A stretch of 64,000 nucleotides of DNA from Citrobacter telavivensis (GCA_009363175.1 CP045205.1:5270001-5334000); one strand, 5' to 3'; positions 52,357-62,384 are shown, numbered from the stretch's first letter. Program-made: numbers and translations. The notes: generated by a model from the sequence alone, not told the origin.

Positions 52357-53241
52357 CTATTGCTGGTCCGATTCTGCCAGGTCATCTTGGTCCTGGCCCA
52401 GGAGCGATAATTCCAACAATGCATATCGGTGCTCAACAAAGTTATGAACGTTGTTAGCCACCGCCAGTTTGAACAATGCCGTAGCGTTGTCCAAATCCCC
52501 CAGACTTAGGTAGTACTTACCTAAATAGAAGTTGGTTTCACTGAGATGCTCAGCGAGCGAGGTGTTATCCGTTGCGTCCGCCTTGAGCTTTTCCATCAGC
52601 GATGCTTCGCTAAGGTTGCCCAGGTAGAACTCGACAATGTTCCATCCCCATTGTTCTTTATCCGATTTCTCGAAGCGCTGTTTCAGCGCGACTTTTGCCT
52701 GCTTCTCATCGAGCTTCTGCTCAGCGAGATAAAGCCACAGGCTGCGGAAAGGATCATTGGGATCGTCTTGATAAAACGCCAGCAGATCATCTTGCGCTAA
52801 CTTGTCGCGACCGCCGTAATACAATGCGATACCGCGATTTAAGTGCGCGTAGTTGTAAGTTGGATCAAGCTCAAGTACAGAATCAAACGCTTCATAGGCA
52901 GCATCAAAATTGCCTGCCTGCGTTAAATAAATGCCTAAGTAATTGAATACTTCAGGCATATCGGGTCGGATTGCCAACGCTTGTGAAAAATCATTTCGCG
53001 CTAATGCCCTCAGACCGAGACTATCATACAACACTCCGCGCTCATATAAAAGCTGTGCGCGTTCGTCATCGGTTAAAGCCCGACTGGCAAGAATTTGTTC
53101 CATGCGTGCCAGAATCACTTCCTGCTGCAAAGTCGGTTGCAATGGTACTGCGAGGACTTCACTCTTACGCCAGGTGGAATTACTGCATCCAGCCAGCGTG
53201 AGTGCTGTTGCCACGAAACACCAGCGCAAAAAAGGCGTCAT
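52357..53241 (-). CDS. nlpI: Lipoprotein NlpI, TPR adaptor
   Basis: 294 residues from ATG 53241, matching E. coli; an ATG 29 codons upstream is rejected because the lipoprotein signal starts here. The lipobox TLAGC puts the lipid on C19. Several TPR repeats follow (about 60-270), including LYERGVLYDSLGLRALARNDFSQAL and YAHLNRGIALYYGGRD. NlpI is an outer-membrane adaptor for the Prc protease and peptidoglycan hydrolases. It lies between pnp and yrbN/deaD. Confidence 0.96.
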   Translation of the reverse strand: MTPFLRWCFVATALTLAGCSNSTWRKSEVLAVPLQPTLQQEVILARMEQILASRALTDDERAQLLYERGVLYDSLGLRALARNDFSQALAIRPDMPEVFNYLGIYLTQAGNFDAAYEAFDSVLELDPTYNYAHLNRGIALYYGGRDKLAQDDLLAFYQDDPNDPFRSLWLYLAEQKLDEKQAKVALKQRFEKSDKEQWGWNIVEFYLGNLSEASLMEKLKADATDNTSLAEHLSETNFYLGKYYLSLGDLDNATALFKLAVANNVHNFVEHRYALLELSLLGQDQDDLAESDQQ

Positions 53242-53312
53242 TTCCCACTCCCGAAGACAACGATTAATTGAACGTCCTGTTCCCCGGTTGCTAACAAGGC
53301 GTCCTGCCAGGT

Positions 53313-53338
53313 TAAAAGCCCTCCGCAACCGCGGAGGG
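53313..53338 (-). terminator. Hairpin terminator after pnp
   Basis: On the minus strand CCCTCCGC, GGTT loop, GCGGAGGG, then CTTTTAAC. A perfect eight-bp stem beginning 13 bp after the pnp stop. The T-run is short, so some read-through into nlpI is likely. Confidence 0.75.
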
Positions 53339-53350
53339 CAAATGGCAACC

Positions 53351-55486
53351 TTACTCGCCCTGCTGGCTAGCCGGAGCTTCCGGTGCAGCCGCTGGCTGAG
53401 ATTGTTCAGTTGCTTCTTTAATGCTCAAACGTACACGGCCCTGGCGATCGACTTCCAGAACTTTAACCGGTACTTCCTGACCCATCTGCAGGTAATCGGT
53501 CACTTTCTCTACGCGCTTATCCGCGATCTGAGAGATGTGAACCAGACCTTCTTTACCGCCGCCGATGGCAACAAATGCGCCAAAGTCAACGATACGGGTC
53601 ACTTTACCATTGTAGATACGACCGACTTCGATTTCTGCCGTGATCTCTTCGATACGACGGATAGCGTGTTTCGCTTTCTCACCGTCGGTCGCCGCGATCT
53701 TCACAGTACCGTCATCTTCGATTTCGATGGTGGTGCCGGTTTCTTCGGTCAGCGCACGGATCACAGAACCGCCCTTACCGATCACGTCTTTGATCTTGTC
53801 CGGGTTGATCTTGATGGTGTGGATACGCGGAGCGAACTGAGAGATGTCGCCGCGCGGCGCGTTGATCGCCTGTTCCATCACGCCCAGGATGTGCAGACGC
53901 GCACCTTTAGCCTGGTTCAGTGCAACCTGCATGATCTCTTTGGTGATACCTTCAATTTTGATATCCATCTGCAGTGCAGAGATACCGTCGCGGGAACCCG
54001 CTACTTTGAAGTCCATATCGCCAAGGTGGTCTTCGTCGCCCAGGATGTCAGACAGTACGACAAAGTTGTCGCCTTCTTTCACCAGACCCATTGCGATACC
54101 CGCAACAGCAGCTTTGATTGGCACGCCTGCATCCATCAGGGCCAGGGAAGCGCCACACACGGAAGCCATGGAAGAAGAACCGTTAGATTCGGTGATTTCA
54201 GACACCACGCGAACGGTGTACGGGAATTTGTCAGCTTCCGGCATAACAGCCAGCACGCCGCGCTTCGCCAGACGACCGTGACCAATTTCACGACGCTTTG
54301 GAGAACCGACCATGCCGGTTTCACCTACGGAGTACGGAGGGAAGTTGTAGTGGAACAGGAAGTTGTCCGTGCGCTCGCCCATCAGTTCGTCAAGAACCTG
54401 TGCATCACGTGCGGTTCCCAGCGTTGCGGTAACCAGCGCCTGAGTTTCACCACGGGTGAACAGTGCAGAACCGTGAGTACGCGGCAGTACGCCAGTGCGC
54501 ACGTCCAGACCACGGATCATGTCTTTTTCACGACCATCGATGCGCGGCTCACCGGCCAGTACACGGCTACGCACGACATTTTTCTCGATCGCGTGCAGGA
54601 TTTCACCCAGTTCGTTAGCGTCCAGGGTTTCGTCTTCAGCAACCAGAGTCGCGATGGTTTCAGATTTGATCACGTCAACCTGAGCATAACGCTCTTGTTT
54701 GTCGGTGATACGGTAAGCATCGCTCAGGCGAGATTCAGCCAGTGCAGCAACGCGCGCGTTCAGCGCTTCGTCTACGACTTCCGGCTGCCAGTCCCAACGC
54801 GGTTTACCCGCTTCTTTCACCAGATCGTTGATCGCCTGGATAACCACCTGCTGCTGATCGTGGCCGAACACCACTGCGCCCAGCATTTGATCTTCGCTCA
54901 GCAGTTCCGCTTCGGATTCAACCATCAGTACGGCAGCTTCAGTACCGGCAACCACCAGATCCAGCTTGCTCTCTTTCAGCTCGTCCTGAGTCGGGTTCAG
55001 TACGTACTGGTCATTGATATAACCCACACGTGCCGCGCCGATTGGGCCGTTGAACGGAATACCGGACAGAGACAGCGCAGCAGAGGCACCGATCATCGCC
55101 ACGATATCCGGGTTAACCTGCGGGTTAACGGAAACGACGGTCGCGATGACCTGAACTTCGTTCACGAAACCTTCCGGGAACAGCGGACGAACCGGGCGGT
55201 CAATCAGTCGTGCGATCAGGGTTTCGCCTTCGCTTGGACGGCCTTCACGACGGAAGAAGCTACCTGGGATACGACCAGCAGCGTAGGTACGCTCCTGATA
55301 GTTAACGGTCAGCGGGAAGAAGTCCTGACCCGGCTTCGCTTTTTTCTGGCCGACAACGGTAACGAATACCGCAGTGTCGTCCATGCTAACCATAACAGCG
55401 GCAGTAGCCTGACGGGCCATCATGCCGGTTTCCAGCGTAACGGTATGCTGACCGTACTGGAATTTACGAACGATCGGATTAAGCAA
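53351..55486 (-). CDS. pnp: Polynucleotide phosphorylase Pnp
   Basis: 711 residues, phosphorolytic 3'-5' exoribonuclease and degradosome component. Two RNase PH domains (about 1-220 and 310-555), then a KH domain with IKDVIGKGGSVIRAL and an S1 domain with GRIYNGKVTRIVDFGAFVAI (about 620-690). A Pro/Ala/Gln-rich tail ends the protein. It is preceded by a 244-bp leader after rpsO, where RNase III processing and Pnp autocontrol are known in E. coli. Confidence 0.98.
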   Translation of the reverse strand: MLNPIVRKFQYGQHTVTLETGMMARQATAAVMVSMDDTAVFVTVVGQKKAKPGQDFFPLTVNYQERTYAAGRIPGSFFRREGRPSEGETLIARLIDRPVRPLFPEGFVNEVQVIATVVSVNPQVNPDIVAMIGASAALSLSGIPFNGPIGAARVGYINDQYVLNPTQDELKESKLDLVVAGTEAAVLMVESEAELLSEDQMLGAVVFGHDQQQVVIQAINDLVKEAGKPRWDWQPEVVDEALNARVAALAESRLSDAYRITDKQERYAQVDVIKSETIATLVAEDETLDANELGEILHAIEKNVVRSRVLAGEPRIDGREKDMIRGLDVRTGVLPRTHGSALFTRGETQALVTATLGTARDAQVLDELMGERTDNFLFHYNFPPYSVGETGMVGSPKRREIGHGRLAKRGVLAVMPEADKFPYTVRVVSEITESNGSSSMASVCGASLALMDAGVPIKAAVAGIAMGLVKEGDNFVVLSDILGDEDHLGDMDFKVAGSRDGISALQMDIKIEGITKEIMQVALNQAKGARLHILGVMEQAINAPRGDISQFAPRIHTIKINPDKIKDVIGKGGSVIRALTEETGTTIEIEDDGTVKIAATDGEKAKHAIRRIEEITAEIEVGRIYNGKVTRIVDFGAFVAIGGGKEGLVHISQIADKRVEKVTDYLQMGQEVPVKVLEVDRQGRVRLSIKEATEQSQPAAAPEAPASQQGE

Positions 55487-55730
55487 AATAATATCCTTTC
55501 AAATTTTAGGCGACACAAACTGAATCGCCGTTAATACCCGATCTTCTGCGCATCCTCGCGACTAATGACAACCCTAACCCATACGATATTGGGTAAAGCC
55601 TCTCATTAGCCGCGCGAACCTCTGCAACGGAAGATCATTCATAGCAACAATACAATAGTTTCCAGTGAATTGCTGCCATCTGCTTGAAAAAAGGGGCCAT
55701 GAAGGCCCCCTTTTACGAAACTCGCAAGAA
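55487..55730 (-). promoter_or_regulatory. pnp leader and rpsO terminator region
   Basis: 244 bp with no gene on the coding strand. At 55686-55713, on the minus strand, GGGGGCC-TTCAT-GGCCCC with T6 forms the rpsO terminator. The remainder is the pnp promoter and leader, where a long hairpin is processed by RNase III in E. coli. E. coli also encodes the sRNA SraG here; I cannot confirm it by eye. Confidence 0.7.
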
Positions 55731-56000
55731 TTAGCGACGCAGACCCAGACGCTCGATCAGCGCGGTGTAGCGTGCAACATCTTTACGTTTCAGGTAGTCG
55801 AGCAGTTTACGACGCTGAGAAACCATGCGCAGCAGACCACGACGGCTGTGGTGATCTTTTTTGTGCTCTGCAAAGTGGCCCTGCAGGTGGTTAATCTGTG
55901 CAGTCAACAGAGCAACCTGAACATCGGTAGAACCGGTGTCGTTTGCATCACGACCGAACTCAGAAACGATTTTAGCTGTAGCTTCAGTACTTAGAGACAT
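55731..56000 (-). CDS. rpsO: 30S ribosomal protein S15
   Basis: 89 residues from ATG 56000 ([12 protein letters not shown]), the universal S15 length; the longer frame to 56090 is rejected. S15 binds 16S rRNA helices 20-22 as a primary assembly protein; the core [26 protein letters not shown] contains the rRNA-contacting residues. In E. coli S15 represses its own mRNA through a pseudoknot that overlaps the start; the leader here is conserved. It follows truB by 149 bp and precedes pnp. Confidence 0.98.
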
Positions 56001-56149
56001 TTTAAAACTCCAAAGTATTAAGTATGAAAGGACGCCGATCTCTAATTCAGCGTTCCCAGTGTACGCCGTGCGAACTGTTAAAAAATTCACGCAACGTTAA
56101 GCGGCAGTATTCTACTCGTAGCGCCTTCTTATCGCAAGACGAACCCGTG

Positions 56150-57094
56150 CTACGCCGGATACTCCACCACTAATCGGCGAGGAGCCACGCGACCTTCGTC
56201 GTCGATCTCACCCATGCCGATAAATTTACCGTCATCACCTTCCGTAACACGAACCAGCCCTTCCAGCGGCGCGCCGTTCGTGCGAACGGGGTTGCCGTTC
56301 TTAAAGTAAACTGAAGAGGTTAACGGCAAATTAACAACAGGATAGTCCGAAGCCGGACTGTCCATTGGCATCAGCAGCGAATCAAGCAACTGTGCTGCCG
56401 GAATCCCCTGTAGTTCCGCCTGTTCGACCATTTCACGCAGACGTTCCAGCGTGACCATACGATCCACCGGATATTTGCTGACCGTCAGACGACGCAGGAA
56501 GATAACGTGCGCACCGCATCCCAGTTTCTCACCCAGATCGTCAATAATGGTGCGAATATAGGTGCCTTTCGAGCAGTGCACTTCCAGCTCCAGTTCATCC
56601 CCTTCATGGCGGATAAACAGCAGCTCGTAAACGGTAATCGGTCGGGCTTCGCGCGGCACTTCAATGCCCTGACGCGCGTATTCGTACAGCTTTTTACCCT
56701 GATACTTCAGCGCCGAATACATCGACGGCACCTGTTCGATATCGCCGCGGAACGTGTCCAGCGCGGCAGCCAGCTGTTCAGGGGTGAAGGTGACCGGACG
56801 CTCCTGCACAATTTGCCCATCGGCATCGGAGGTGTCTGTACGCTGCCCCAGACGGGCAATCACCCGATAACGCTTGTCGGAATCCAGCAGATACTGCGAA
56901 AACTTGGTCGCTTCCCCGAGGCAAATCGGCAGCATACCGGTCGCTAGCGGATCCAGCGCCCCGGTATGCCCGGCGCGGTTGGCGTTATAGATGCGTTTTA
57001 CTTTTTGCAGTACATCATTGCTGGACATGCCCTGCGGCTTATCCAGCAGCAGCACACCATGAATGTCGCGACCACGACGACGAGGACGACTCAT
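56150..57094 (-). CDS. truB: tRNA pseudouridine(55) synthase TruB
   Basis: 314 residues. Makes pseudouridine 55 in the T-loop of all elongator tRNAs. The catalytic aspartate is D48 in GHTGALDPLATGMLPI. A C-terminal PUA-like region follows after about residue 250. The ATG overlaps the rbfA stop (TAATG), so translation is coupled. Part of the metY-rimP-nusA-infB-rbfA-truB-rpsO-pnp transcription unit. Confidence 0.98.
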   Translation of the reverse strand: MSRPRRRGRDIHGVLLLDKPQGMSSNDVLQKVKRIYNANRAGHTGALDPLATGMLPICLGEATKFSQYLLDSDKRYRVIARLGQRTDTSDADGQIVQERPVTFTPEQLAAALDTFRGDIEQVPSMYSALKYQGKKLYEYARQGIEVPREARPITVYELLFIRHEGDELELEVHCSKGTYIRTIIDDLGEKLGCGAHVIFLRRLTVSKYPVDRMVTLERLREMVEQAELQGIPAAQLLDSLLMPMDSPASDYPVVNLPLTSSVYFKNGNPVRTNGAPLEGLVRVTEGDDGKFIGMGEIDDEGRVAPRRLVVEYPA

Positions 57095-57495
57095 TAGTCC
57101 TCCTTGCTGTCGTCCGGGTTTACACGACGTTCTTCGTCATGTTTAACCACGTTGGTCACCAGGTTGGACATCCGCATCCCTTCCACCAGCGAGTTATCGT
57201 AGAAGAAGGTCAGTTCCGGCACGATACGCAGACGCATCGCTTTACCCAACAGGCTACGGATGAAGCCAGACGCTTCCTGTAACGCTTTGATGCCCGCTTT
57301 AATCGCGTTTTCATCTTTGTCATTCAGGAAGGTGACATACACTTTGGCATACGCCAGATCGCGGGACATTTCGACCCCCGACACGGTGGTCATCATGCCC
57401 AGACGCGGGTCTTTAATTTCGCGCTGCAGGATGATTGCGATCTCTTTTTGCATCTCCTGTCCTACGCGCTGCGGGCGACCAAATTCTTTCGCCAT
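57094..57495 (-). CDS. rbfA: Ribosome-binding factor A RbfA
   Basis: 133 residues from ATG 57495 (MAKEFGRPQRV), as in E. coli; a frame six codons longer is rejected. A KH-like fold protein that binds the 30S subunit and aids 16S 5'-end maturation and cold adaptation, with RVGQEMQKEIAIILQREIKDPRLGM at the N-terminus and a flexible charged C-terminus. It overlaps truB by one base. A terminator-like hairpin precedes it. Confidence 0.98.
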   Translation of the reverse strand: MAKEFGRPQRVGQEMQKEIAIILQREIKDPRLGMMTTVSGVEMSRDLAYAKVYVTFLNDKDENAIKAGIKALQEASGFIRSLLGKAMRLRIVPELTFFYDNSLVEGMRMSNLVTNVVKHDEERRVNPDDSKED

Positions 57496-57510
57496 AATAA
57501 ATTCTCCAGA

Positions 57511-57538
57511 CAAAAAAGGGGCCTTGAGCCCCTTTTAA
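57511..57538 (-). terminator. Terminator-like hairpin between infB and rbfA
   Basis: On the minus strand AAAAGGGGC, TCAAG loop, GCCCC, T6. It lies upstream of rbfA and after the REP element, and would cause partial termination within the nusA-infB operon; rbfA must then be served by read-through or a separate promoter. Confidence 0.75.
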
Positions 57539-57544
57539 AAATTA

Positions 57545-57638
57545 TTGCCGGGTGGCGCTTTGAAGCCTGATGACGCTACGCTTATCAGGCCAACAACCCG
57601 GACGTAGGCCCGGTAAACGCAGTGCCACCGGGCATAAC
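57545..57638. repeat. REP/BIME element downstream of infB
   Basis: GCCGGGTGGCGCT, GCCTGATGACGCTACGCTTATCAGGCC, and ACGTAGGCCCGGTAAACGCAGTGCCACCGGGC form two or three REP palindromes in the 148-bp infB-rbfA gap. Likely 3'-end protection for infB mRNA. Confidence 0.88.
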
Positions 57639-57643
57639 GAAGA

Positions 57644-60334
57644 TTACGCGATGGTACGCTGAATCTCGATGATCTCGAACACTTCGATCATATCGCCAAC
57701 GCGAACGTCGTTGTAGTTCTTCACGCCGATACCACATTCCATACCGTTACGGACTTCGTTAACGTCATCTTTGAAGCGGCGCAGGGATTCCAGCTCGCCT
57801 TCGTAGATAACCACGTTGTCACGCAGTACGCGGATTGGGTTGTGACGCTTAATCGTCCCTTCGGTAACCATACACCCTGCGATGGCACCAAATTTCGGAG
57901 ATTTAAACACATCACGAACTTCAGCCAGACCGATGATCTGCTGTTTCAGTTCCGGAGACAGCATACCGCTCATCGCCGCTTTCACTTCATCGATCAGGTT
58001 ATAGATGACGGAGTAGTAGCGCAGATCCAGGCTTTCAGATTCAATCACTTTACGTGCAGAGGCATCCGCACGAACGTTGAAGCCCACCAGAATCGCGTTG
58101 GACGCAGCGGCCAGGGTCGCGTCGGTTTCGGTGATACCACCGACACCAGAACCGATGATCTTCACTTTCACTTCGTCGGTAGACAGTTTCAGTAAGGAGT
58201 CGGAGATCGCTTCCACAGAACCCTGAACGTCGGCCTTCAGCACGATGTTCACTTCGTGAACTTCGCCTTCGGTCATGTTGGCGAACATGTTCTCGAGCTT
58301 AGATTTCTGCTGGCGAGCCAGTTTCACTTCACGGAATTTGCCCTGGCGATACAGCGCAACTTCACGTGCTTTCTTCTCGTCACGTACGACAGTCACTTCG
58401 TCACCGGCAGCCGGAACACCGGACAGCCCCAGGATTTCCACCGGAATGGACGGACCCGCTTCCAGCACTTCCTGACCCAGTTCGTTACGCATCGCGCGAA
58501 CGCGACCGTATTCGAAGCCACACAGTACGATGTCGCCTTTATGCAGCGTACCTTCACGCACCAGTACAGTAGCAACCGGACCACGACCTTTATCCAGGAA
58601 GGATTCAATGACCGCACCGCTTGCCATCCCTTTACGTACTGCTTTCAGTTCCAGAACTTCGGCCTGCAGCAGGATTGCATCCAGCAGCTCGTCGATACCG
58701 GTACCTGCTTTTGCAGACACGTGCACAAACTGGCTCTCACCGCCCCACTCTTCCGGCAGGATGCCGTACTGGGACAGTTCGTTTTTAACGCGATCCGGAT
58801 CGGCTTCCGGCTTATCGATTTTGTTCACTGCAACCACAACCGGCACACCCGCCGCTTTCGCGTGCTGGATAGCTTCGATGGTCTGCGGCATCACGCCATC
58901 GTCAGCGGCCACAACCAGAACCACGATATCCGTTGCCTGCGCACCACGTGCACGCATGGAGGTAAACGCGGCGTGACCCGGGGTATCCAGGAAGGTGATC
59001 ATACCGTTGTCGGTTTCAACGTGGTAAGCACCGATGTGCTGAGTAATGCCGCCCGCTTCGCCAGAGGCCACTTTCGTTGAACGAATGTAGTCCAGCAGAG
59101 AGGTTTTACCGTGGTCAACGTGACCCATGATAGTCACAACCGGCGCACGCGGTTCAGCCGCAGCACCTGTGTCACGGTCGCTCATTACCGCTTCTTCCAG
59201 CTCGTTCTCACGACGCAGGATGACTTTGTGGCCCATCTCTTCGGCAACCAGCTGTGCGGTTTCCTGGTCGATCACCTGGTTGATGGTCGCCATTGCGCCC
59301 AGCTTCATCATCGCTTTGATGACCTGAGAGCCTTTAACTGCCATCTTGTTCGCCAGATCGCCAACGGTGATGGTTTCGCCAATCACAACGTCACGGTTAA
59401 CCGCCTGCGCTGGCTTCTGGAAGCCCTGCTGCAGTGCGGAACCTTTACGCTGTTTGCCGCCTTTACCACCGCGAACCGCGGCACGCGCTTCTTCACGGTC
59501 AGCTTTAGATTCAGCGTGTTTGTTGCCTTTCTTCGCCGGACGCGCTGCTTTCGTGCTGCGACCACGGCCACGACCGCCTTCTACTTCACGATCGTTTTCG
59601 TCTTCGGCCTGGCGAGCGTGCTGAGAAGTGGTGACATGATAATCGCTCTTATCTTCTTCCACTTTTTCCTGCTCGGCCCATACGCCCGCGTTCTCTTCCG
59701 CCATACGGCGAGCTTCTTCCGCAACGCGGCGCGCTTCTTCTTCAAGCTTGCGACGTGCTTCTTCTTCCGCTTTACGCTTCAGCTCTGCAGCTTCATTCTC
59801 ACGGCGGGCTTTCTCGGCCTGGGCGGTTTTGGTCATATCGTCAGTCTGTTGATTGCTCACTTTGTCTTTTTCCGCAGCTTCACGTTTCGCTTTATCAGCG
59901 GCGTCACGCTTAGCTTGTTCTGCGGCCTCACGGTCAGCTTTTTGTTGCGCCTCGCGTTTGGCCATTTCTTCTGCCTCACGACGGGCTTGCTCTTCCGCTT
60001 CACGCTGCGCTTGCTCTTCCGCAGCAAGGCGTTCGGCCTCTTGCGGATCACGTTTCACAAAGGTGCGCTTCTTGCGGACTTCGATTTGTACCGATTTGCT
60101 TTTTCCACCGGTACCAGGAATATTCAGGGTGCTACGCGTTTTACGCTGCAGCGTAAGCTTATCCGGGCCAGAACCATTTTCACGGTTCAGGTGCGCCAGT
60201 AAAGTCTGTTTTTCTTGTGCGGACACAGAGTCATCAGCAGACTTCGGGATACCGGCATCAGCAAATTGCTGTACCAGGCGATCCACGGAGGTCTGTATCT
60301 CTACGGCCAGCGCTTTTACGGTTACATCTGTCAT
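57644..60334 (-). CDS. infB: Translation initiation factor IF-2
   Basis: 896 residues (E. coli 890). The N-terminal IF2 domain is followed by a long Glu/Arg/Ala/Lys-rich coiled region (about 100-300) that varies in length between strains. The GTPase domain carries GHVDHGKTS (about 404-412), DTPGHAAF and NKID, then domains II-IV. It brings initiator tRNA to the 30S subunit, suiting the nearby metY. Known internal starts give IF2-beta and gamma in E. coli. nusA is 24 bp upstream. Confidence 0.98.
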   Translation of the reverse strand: MTDVTVKALAVEIQTSVDRLVQQFADAGIPKSADDSVSAQEKQTLLAHLNRENGSGPDKLTLQRKTRSTLNIPGTGGKSKSVQIEVRKKRTFVKRDPQEAERLAAEEQAQREAEEQARREAEEMAKREAQQKADREAAEQAKRDAADKAKREAAEKDKVSNQQTDDMTKTAQAEKARRENEAAELKRKAEEEARRKLEEEARRVAEEARRMAEENAGVWAEQEKVEEDKSDYHVTTSQHARQAEDENDREVEGGRGRGRSTKAARPAKKGNKHAESKADREEARAAVRGGKGGKQRKGSALQQGFQKPAQAVNRDVVIGETITVGDLANKMAVKGSQVIKAMMKLGAMATINQVIDQETAQLVAEEMGHKVILRRENELEEAVMSDRDTGAAAEPRAPVVTIMGHVDHGKTSLLDYIRSTKVASGEAGGITQHIGAYHVETDNGMITFLDTPGHAAFTSMRARGAQATDIVVLVVAADDGVMPQTIEAIQHAKAAGVPVVVAVNKIDKPEADPDRVKNELSQYGILPEEWGGESQFVHVSAKAGTGIDELLDAILLQAEVLELKAVRKGMASGAVIESFLDKGRGPVATVLVREGTLHKGDIVLCGFEYGRVRAMRNELGQEVLEAGPSIPVEILGLSGVPAAGDEVTVVRDEKKAREVALYRQGKFREVKLARQQKSKLENMFANMTEGEVHEVNIVLKADVQGSVEAISDSLLKLSTDEVKVKIIGSGVGGITETDATLAAASNAILVGFNVRADASARKVIESESLDLRYYSVIYNLIDEVKAAMSGMLSPELKQQIIGLAEVRDVFKSPKFGAIAGCMVTEGTIKRHNPIRVLRDNVVIYEGELESLRRFKDDVNEVRNGMECGIGVKNYNDVRVGDMIEVFEIIEIQRTIA

Positions 60335-60358
60335 GCTGTTCCTTCCTGCTACAGTTTA

Positions 60359-61846
60359 TTACGCTTCGTCGCCGAACCAGCAAATATTACGGGCAGCCAT
60401 AATCAGCTCACCGGCTTTTTCGTCGGTCAACCCTTCGATATCAGCCAGATCATCAATGCCCTGTTCGGCGAGATCTTCCAGCGTACAAACACCACGGGCA
60501 GCCAGTTTGAAGGCCATATCGCGATCTAATCCTTCCAGATTCAGCAGATCGTCAGCCGGCTTGTTATCACCGAGACTTTCTTCCTGGGCCAGTGCCAGAG
60601 TGGTCAGTGCGTTTTTAGCACGCTCGCGCAGTGCTTCAACGGTCGGCTCATCAAGGCCGTCAATTTCCAGCAGTTCTTTCATTGGCACGTAGGCCAATTC
60701 TTCCAGAGTTGCGAACCCTTCTTCAACCAGAACTGTGGCGAACTCTTCATCAATATCGAGATATTTGGTGAAGGTATCGATCGCGGCATGTGCTTCAGCC
60801 TGATGTTTAGCCTGGAGGTCATCAACGGTCATCACGTTGAGTTCCCAGCCGCTTAATTGCGAAGCCAGGCGGACGTTCTGACCATTACGTCCAATTGCTT
60901 GCGCCAGGTTACCGGCTTCAACGGCGATATCCATGGTGTGTTTATCTTCATCCACCACGATAGACGCAACGTCAGCAGGCGCCATAGCGTTAATGACGAA
61001 CTGCGCCGGGTTATCATCCCACAGGACGATATCGATGCGCTCACCGCCCAGTTCGGTCGAGACCGCCTGAACGCGCGCGCCGCGCATACCGACACACGCA
61101 CCGACCGGGTCGATTCGCTTGTCGTTGGTTTTCACTGCGATTTTCGCGCGAGAACCAGGATCACGAGCAGCAGCTTTAATTTCGATCACTTCTTCGCCAA
61201 TTTCCGGCACTTCAATGCGGAACAGTTCGATCAGCATTTCCGGCTTGGAGCGGGTGACGAACAGTTGTGCACCGCGTGCTTCCGGGCGAACAGAGTAGAG
61301 AACACCACGAATACGGTCGCCTGGGCGGAAGTTTTCACGCGGCAGCATATCTTCACGCAGGATCACGGCTTCAGCATTGCTGCCCAGATCCAAAGAGATG
61401 TTGTCGCGGTTCACTTTCTTCACCACGCCGGTGATGATTTCACCTTCGTGTTCACGGAACTGATCGACAACCATCGCGCGTTCAGCTTCACGAACCTTCT
61501 GCACGATAACCTGTTTTGCCGTCTGGGTCGTGATACGGTCAAAAGTCACAGATTCAATCTGATCTTCAACGTAATCGCCCAGGTTCAGGCTTTCGTCTTC
61601 ATAACGCGCGGCTTCCAGCGTGATTTCTTTCGTCGGCTGGGTCACTTCTTCCACGATCACCCAGCGACGGAAAGTGTCAAAATCACCGCTTTTACGATCG
61701 ATTTCTACGCGAACGTCAATCTCTTGTTCATATTTTTTCTTTGTCGCTGTAGCCAGCGCACTTTCCAACGCTTCAAAAATTTTCTCGCGTGGCAGCGCCT
61801 TTTCATTGGATACGGCTTCAACAACAGCCAAAATTTCTTTGTTCAT
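60359..61846 (-). CDS. nusA: Transcription termination/antitermination factor NusA
   Basis: 495 residues. Domain order: RNAP-binding N-terminal domain (about 1-125), S1 (about 135-200), KH1 and KH2 (about 200-345), then acidic repeats AR1 and AR2 (about 360-495), which occur in gamma-proteobacteria. NusA modulates pausing and termination and N/lambda or rRNA antitermination. It lies 27 bp after rimP, in the classic rimP-nusA-infB order. Confidence 0.98.
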   Translation of the reverse strand: MNKEILAVVEAVSNEKALPREKIFEALESALATATKKKYEQEIDVRVEIDRKSGDFDTFRRWVIVEEVTQPTKEITLEAARYEDESLNLGDYVEDQIESVTFDRITTQTAKQVIVQKVREAERAMVVDQFREHEGEIITGVVKKVNRDNISLDLGSNAEAVILREDMLPRENFRPGDRIRGVLYSVRPEARGAQLFVTRSKPEMLIELFRIEVPEIGEEVIEIKAAARDPGSRAKIAVKTNDKRIDPVGACVGMRGARVQAVSTELGGERIDIVLWDDNPAQFVINAMAPADVASIVVDEDKHTMDIAVEAGNLAQAIGRNGQNVRLASQLSGWELNVMTVDDLQAKHQAEAHAAIDTFTKYLDIDEEFATVLVEEGFATLEELAYVPMKELLEIDGLDEPTVEALRERAKNALTTLALAQEESLGDNKPADDLLNLEGLDRDMAFKLAARGVCTLEDLAEQGIDDLADIEGLTDEKAGELIMAARNICWFGDEA

Positions 61847-61873
61847 CGCGGGCTTTTCACCTCATCCAGACTG

Positions 61874-62326
61874 TTAAAAGTGGGGAACCAGGTTCGCCTT
61901 CTGGATATTACTCAGCGCGAACACTTCATCTTTTCCTTCGACTGTGACAGTGATCATTTCACCATCTACCGCTTTGATAACGCCCTGCCATTTACGGCGG
62001 TTCTGTACCGCCATGCGGAGTACCAGCGAAACTTCTTCACCCAGGAAACGCACATAGTGTTCAGCAGTGAACATTGGGCGGTCGAGACCCGGTGAGGAGA
62101 CTTCCAGGTTGTAAGCCACAGTAATAGGATCTTCGACGTCCAGTACTGCGCTCACCTGATGGCTCACATCAGCACAATCATCAACATTGATGCCATCTTC
62201 ACTATCAATATAGATGCGCAGTGTGGATGTGCGACCGCGAATAAATTCGATGCCGACCAGCTCATAACCTAAGGCTTCAACTGGTGCTGTAATCATCTCT
62301 GTTAATTTTTGCTCTAATGTGGACAA
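61874..62326 (-). CDS. rimP: Ribosome maturation factor RimP
   Basis: 150 residues. The start is TTG 62326 (reading STLEQKLTEMI after the first residue) with GGGGGTGG immediately upstream, the same as E. coli; another TTG 12 bp upstream is within this Shine-Dalgarno area and less likely. Two domains: an N-terminal alpha/beta domain and a C-terminal SH3-like domain; needed for 30S maturation. It follows metY terminators and begins the nusA operon. Confidence 0.96.
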   Translation of the reverse strand: MSTLEQKLTEMITAPVEALGYELVGIEFIRGRTSTLRIYIDSEDGINVDDCADVSHQVSAVLDVEDPITVAYNLEVSSPGLDRPMFTAEHYVRFLGEEVSLVLRMAVQNRRKWQGVIKAVDGEMITVTVEGKDEVFALSNIQKANLVPHF

Positions 62327-62341
62327 GCCCACCCCCAAGAC

Positions 62342-62365
62342 ATAAAAAAAGGGCCTAAAGCCCAG
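62342..62365 (-). terminator. Second hairpin/T-run in front of rimP
   Basis: On the minus strand GGGC, TTTA loop, GCCC, then T7, just upstream of rimP. With the stronger terminator before it this gives tandem attenuation between metY and rimP. Confidence 0.75.
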
Positions 62366-62384
62366 TTATTCTGTAGTCAGATAA

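Noticed and set aside
52943..55534. Very long (863-codon) open frame opposite pnp and nlpI
   Set aside because: It is the antisense shadow of pnp caused by codon bias in a highly expressed gene; composition (Thr, His, Gln, Phe rich) is not protein-like and pnp explains the sequence.
60857..62095. 412-codon open frame opposite nusA/rimP, and similar frames opposite infB and garR
   Set aside because: Same antisense codon-bias effect; the real genes on the minus strand have full domain sets.
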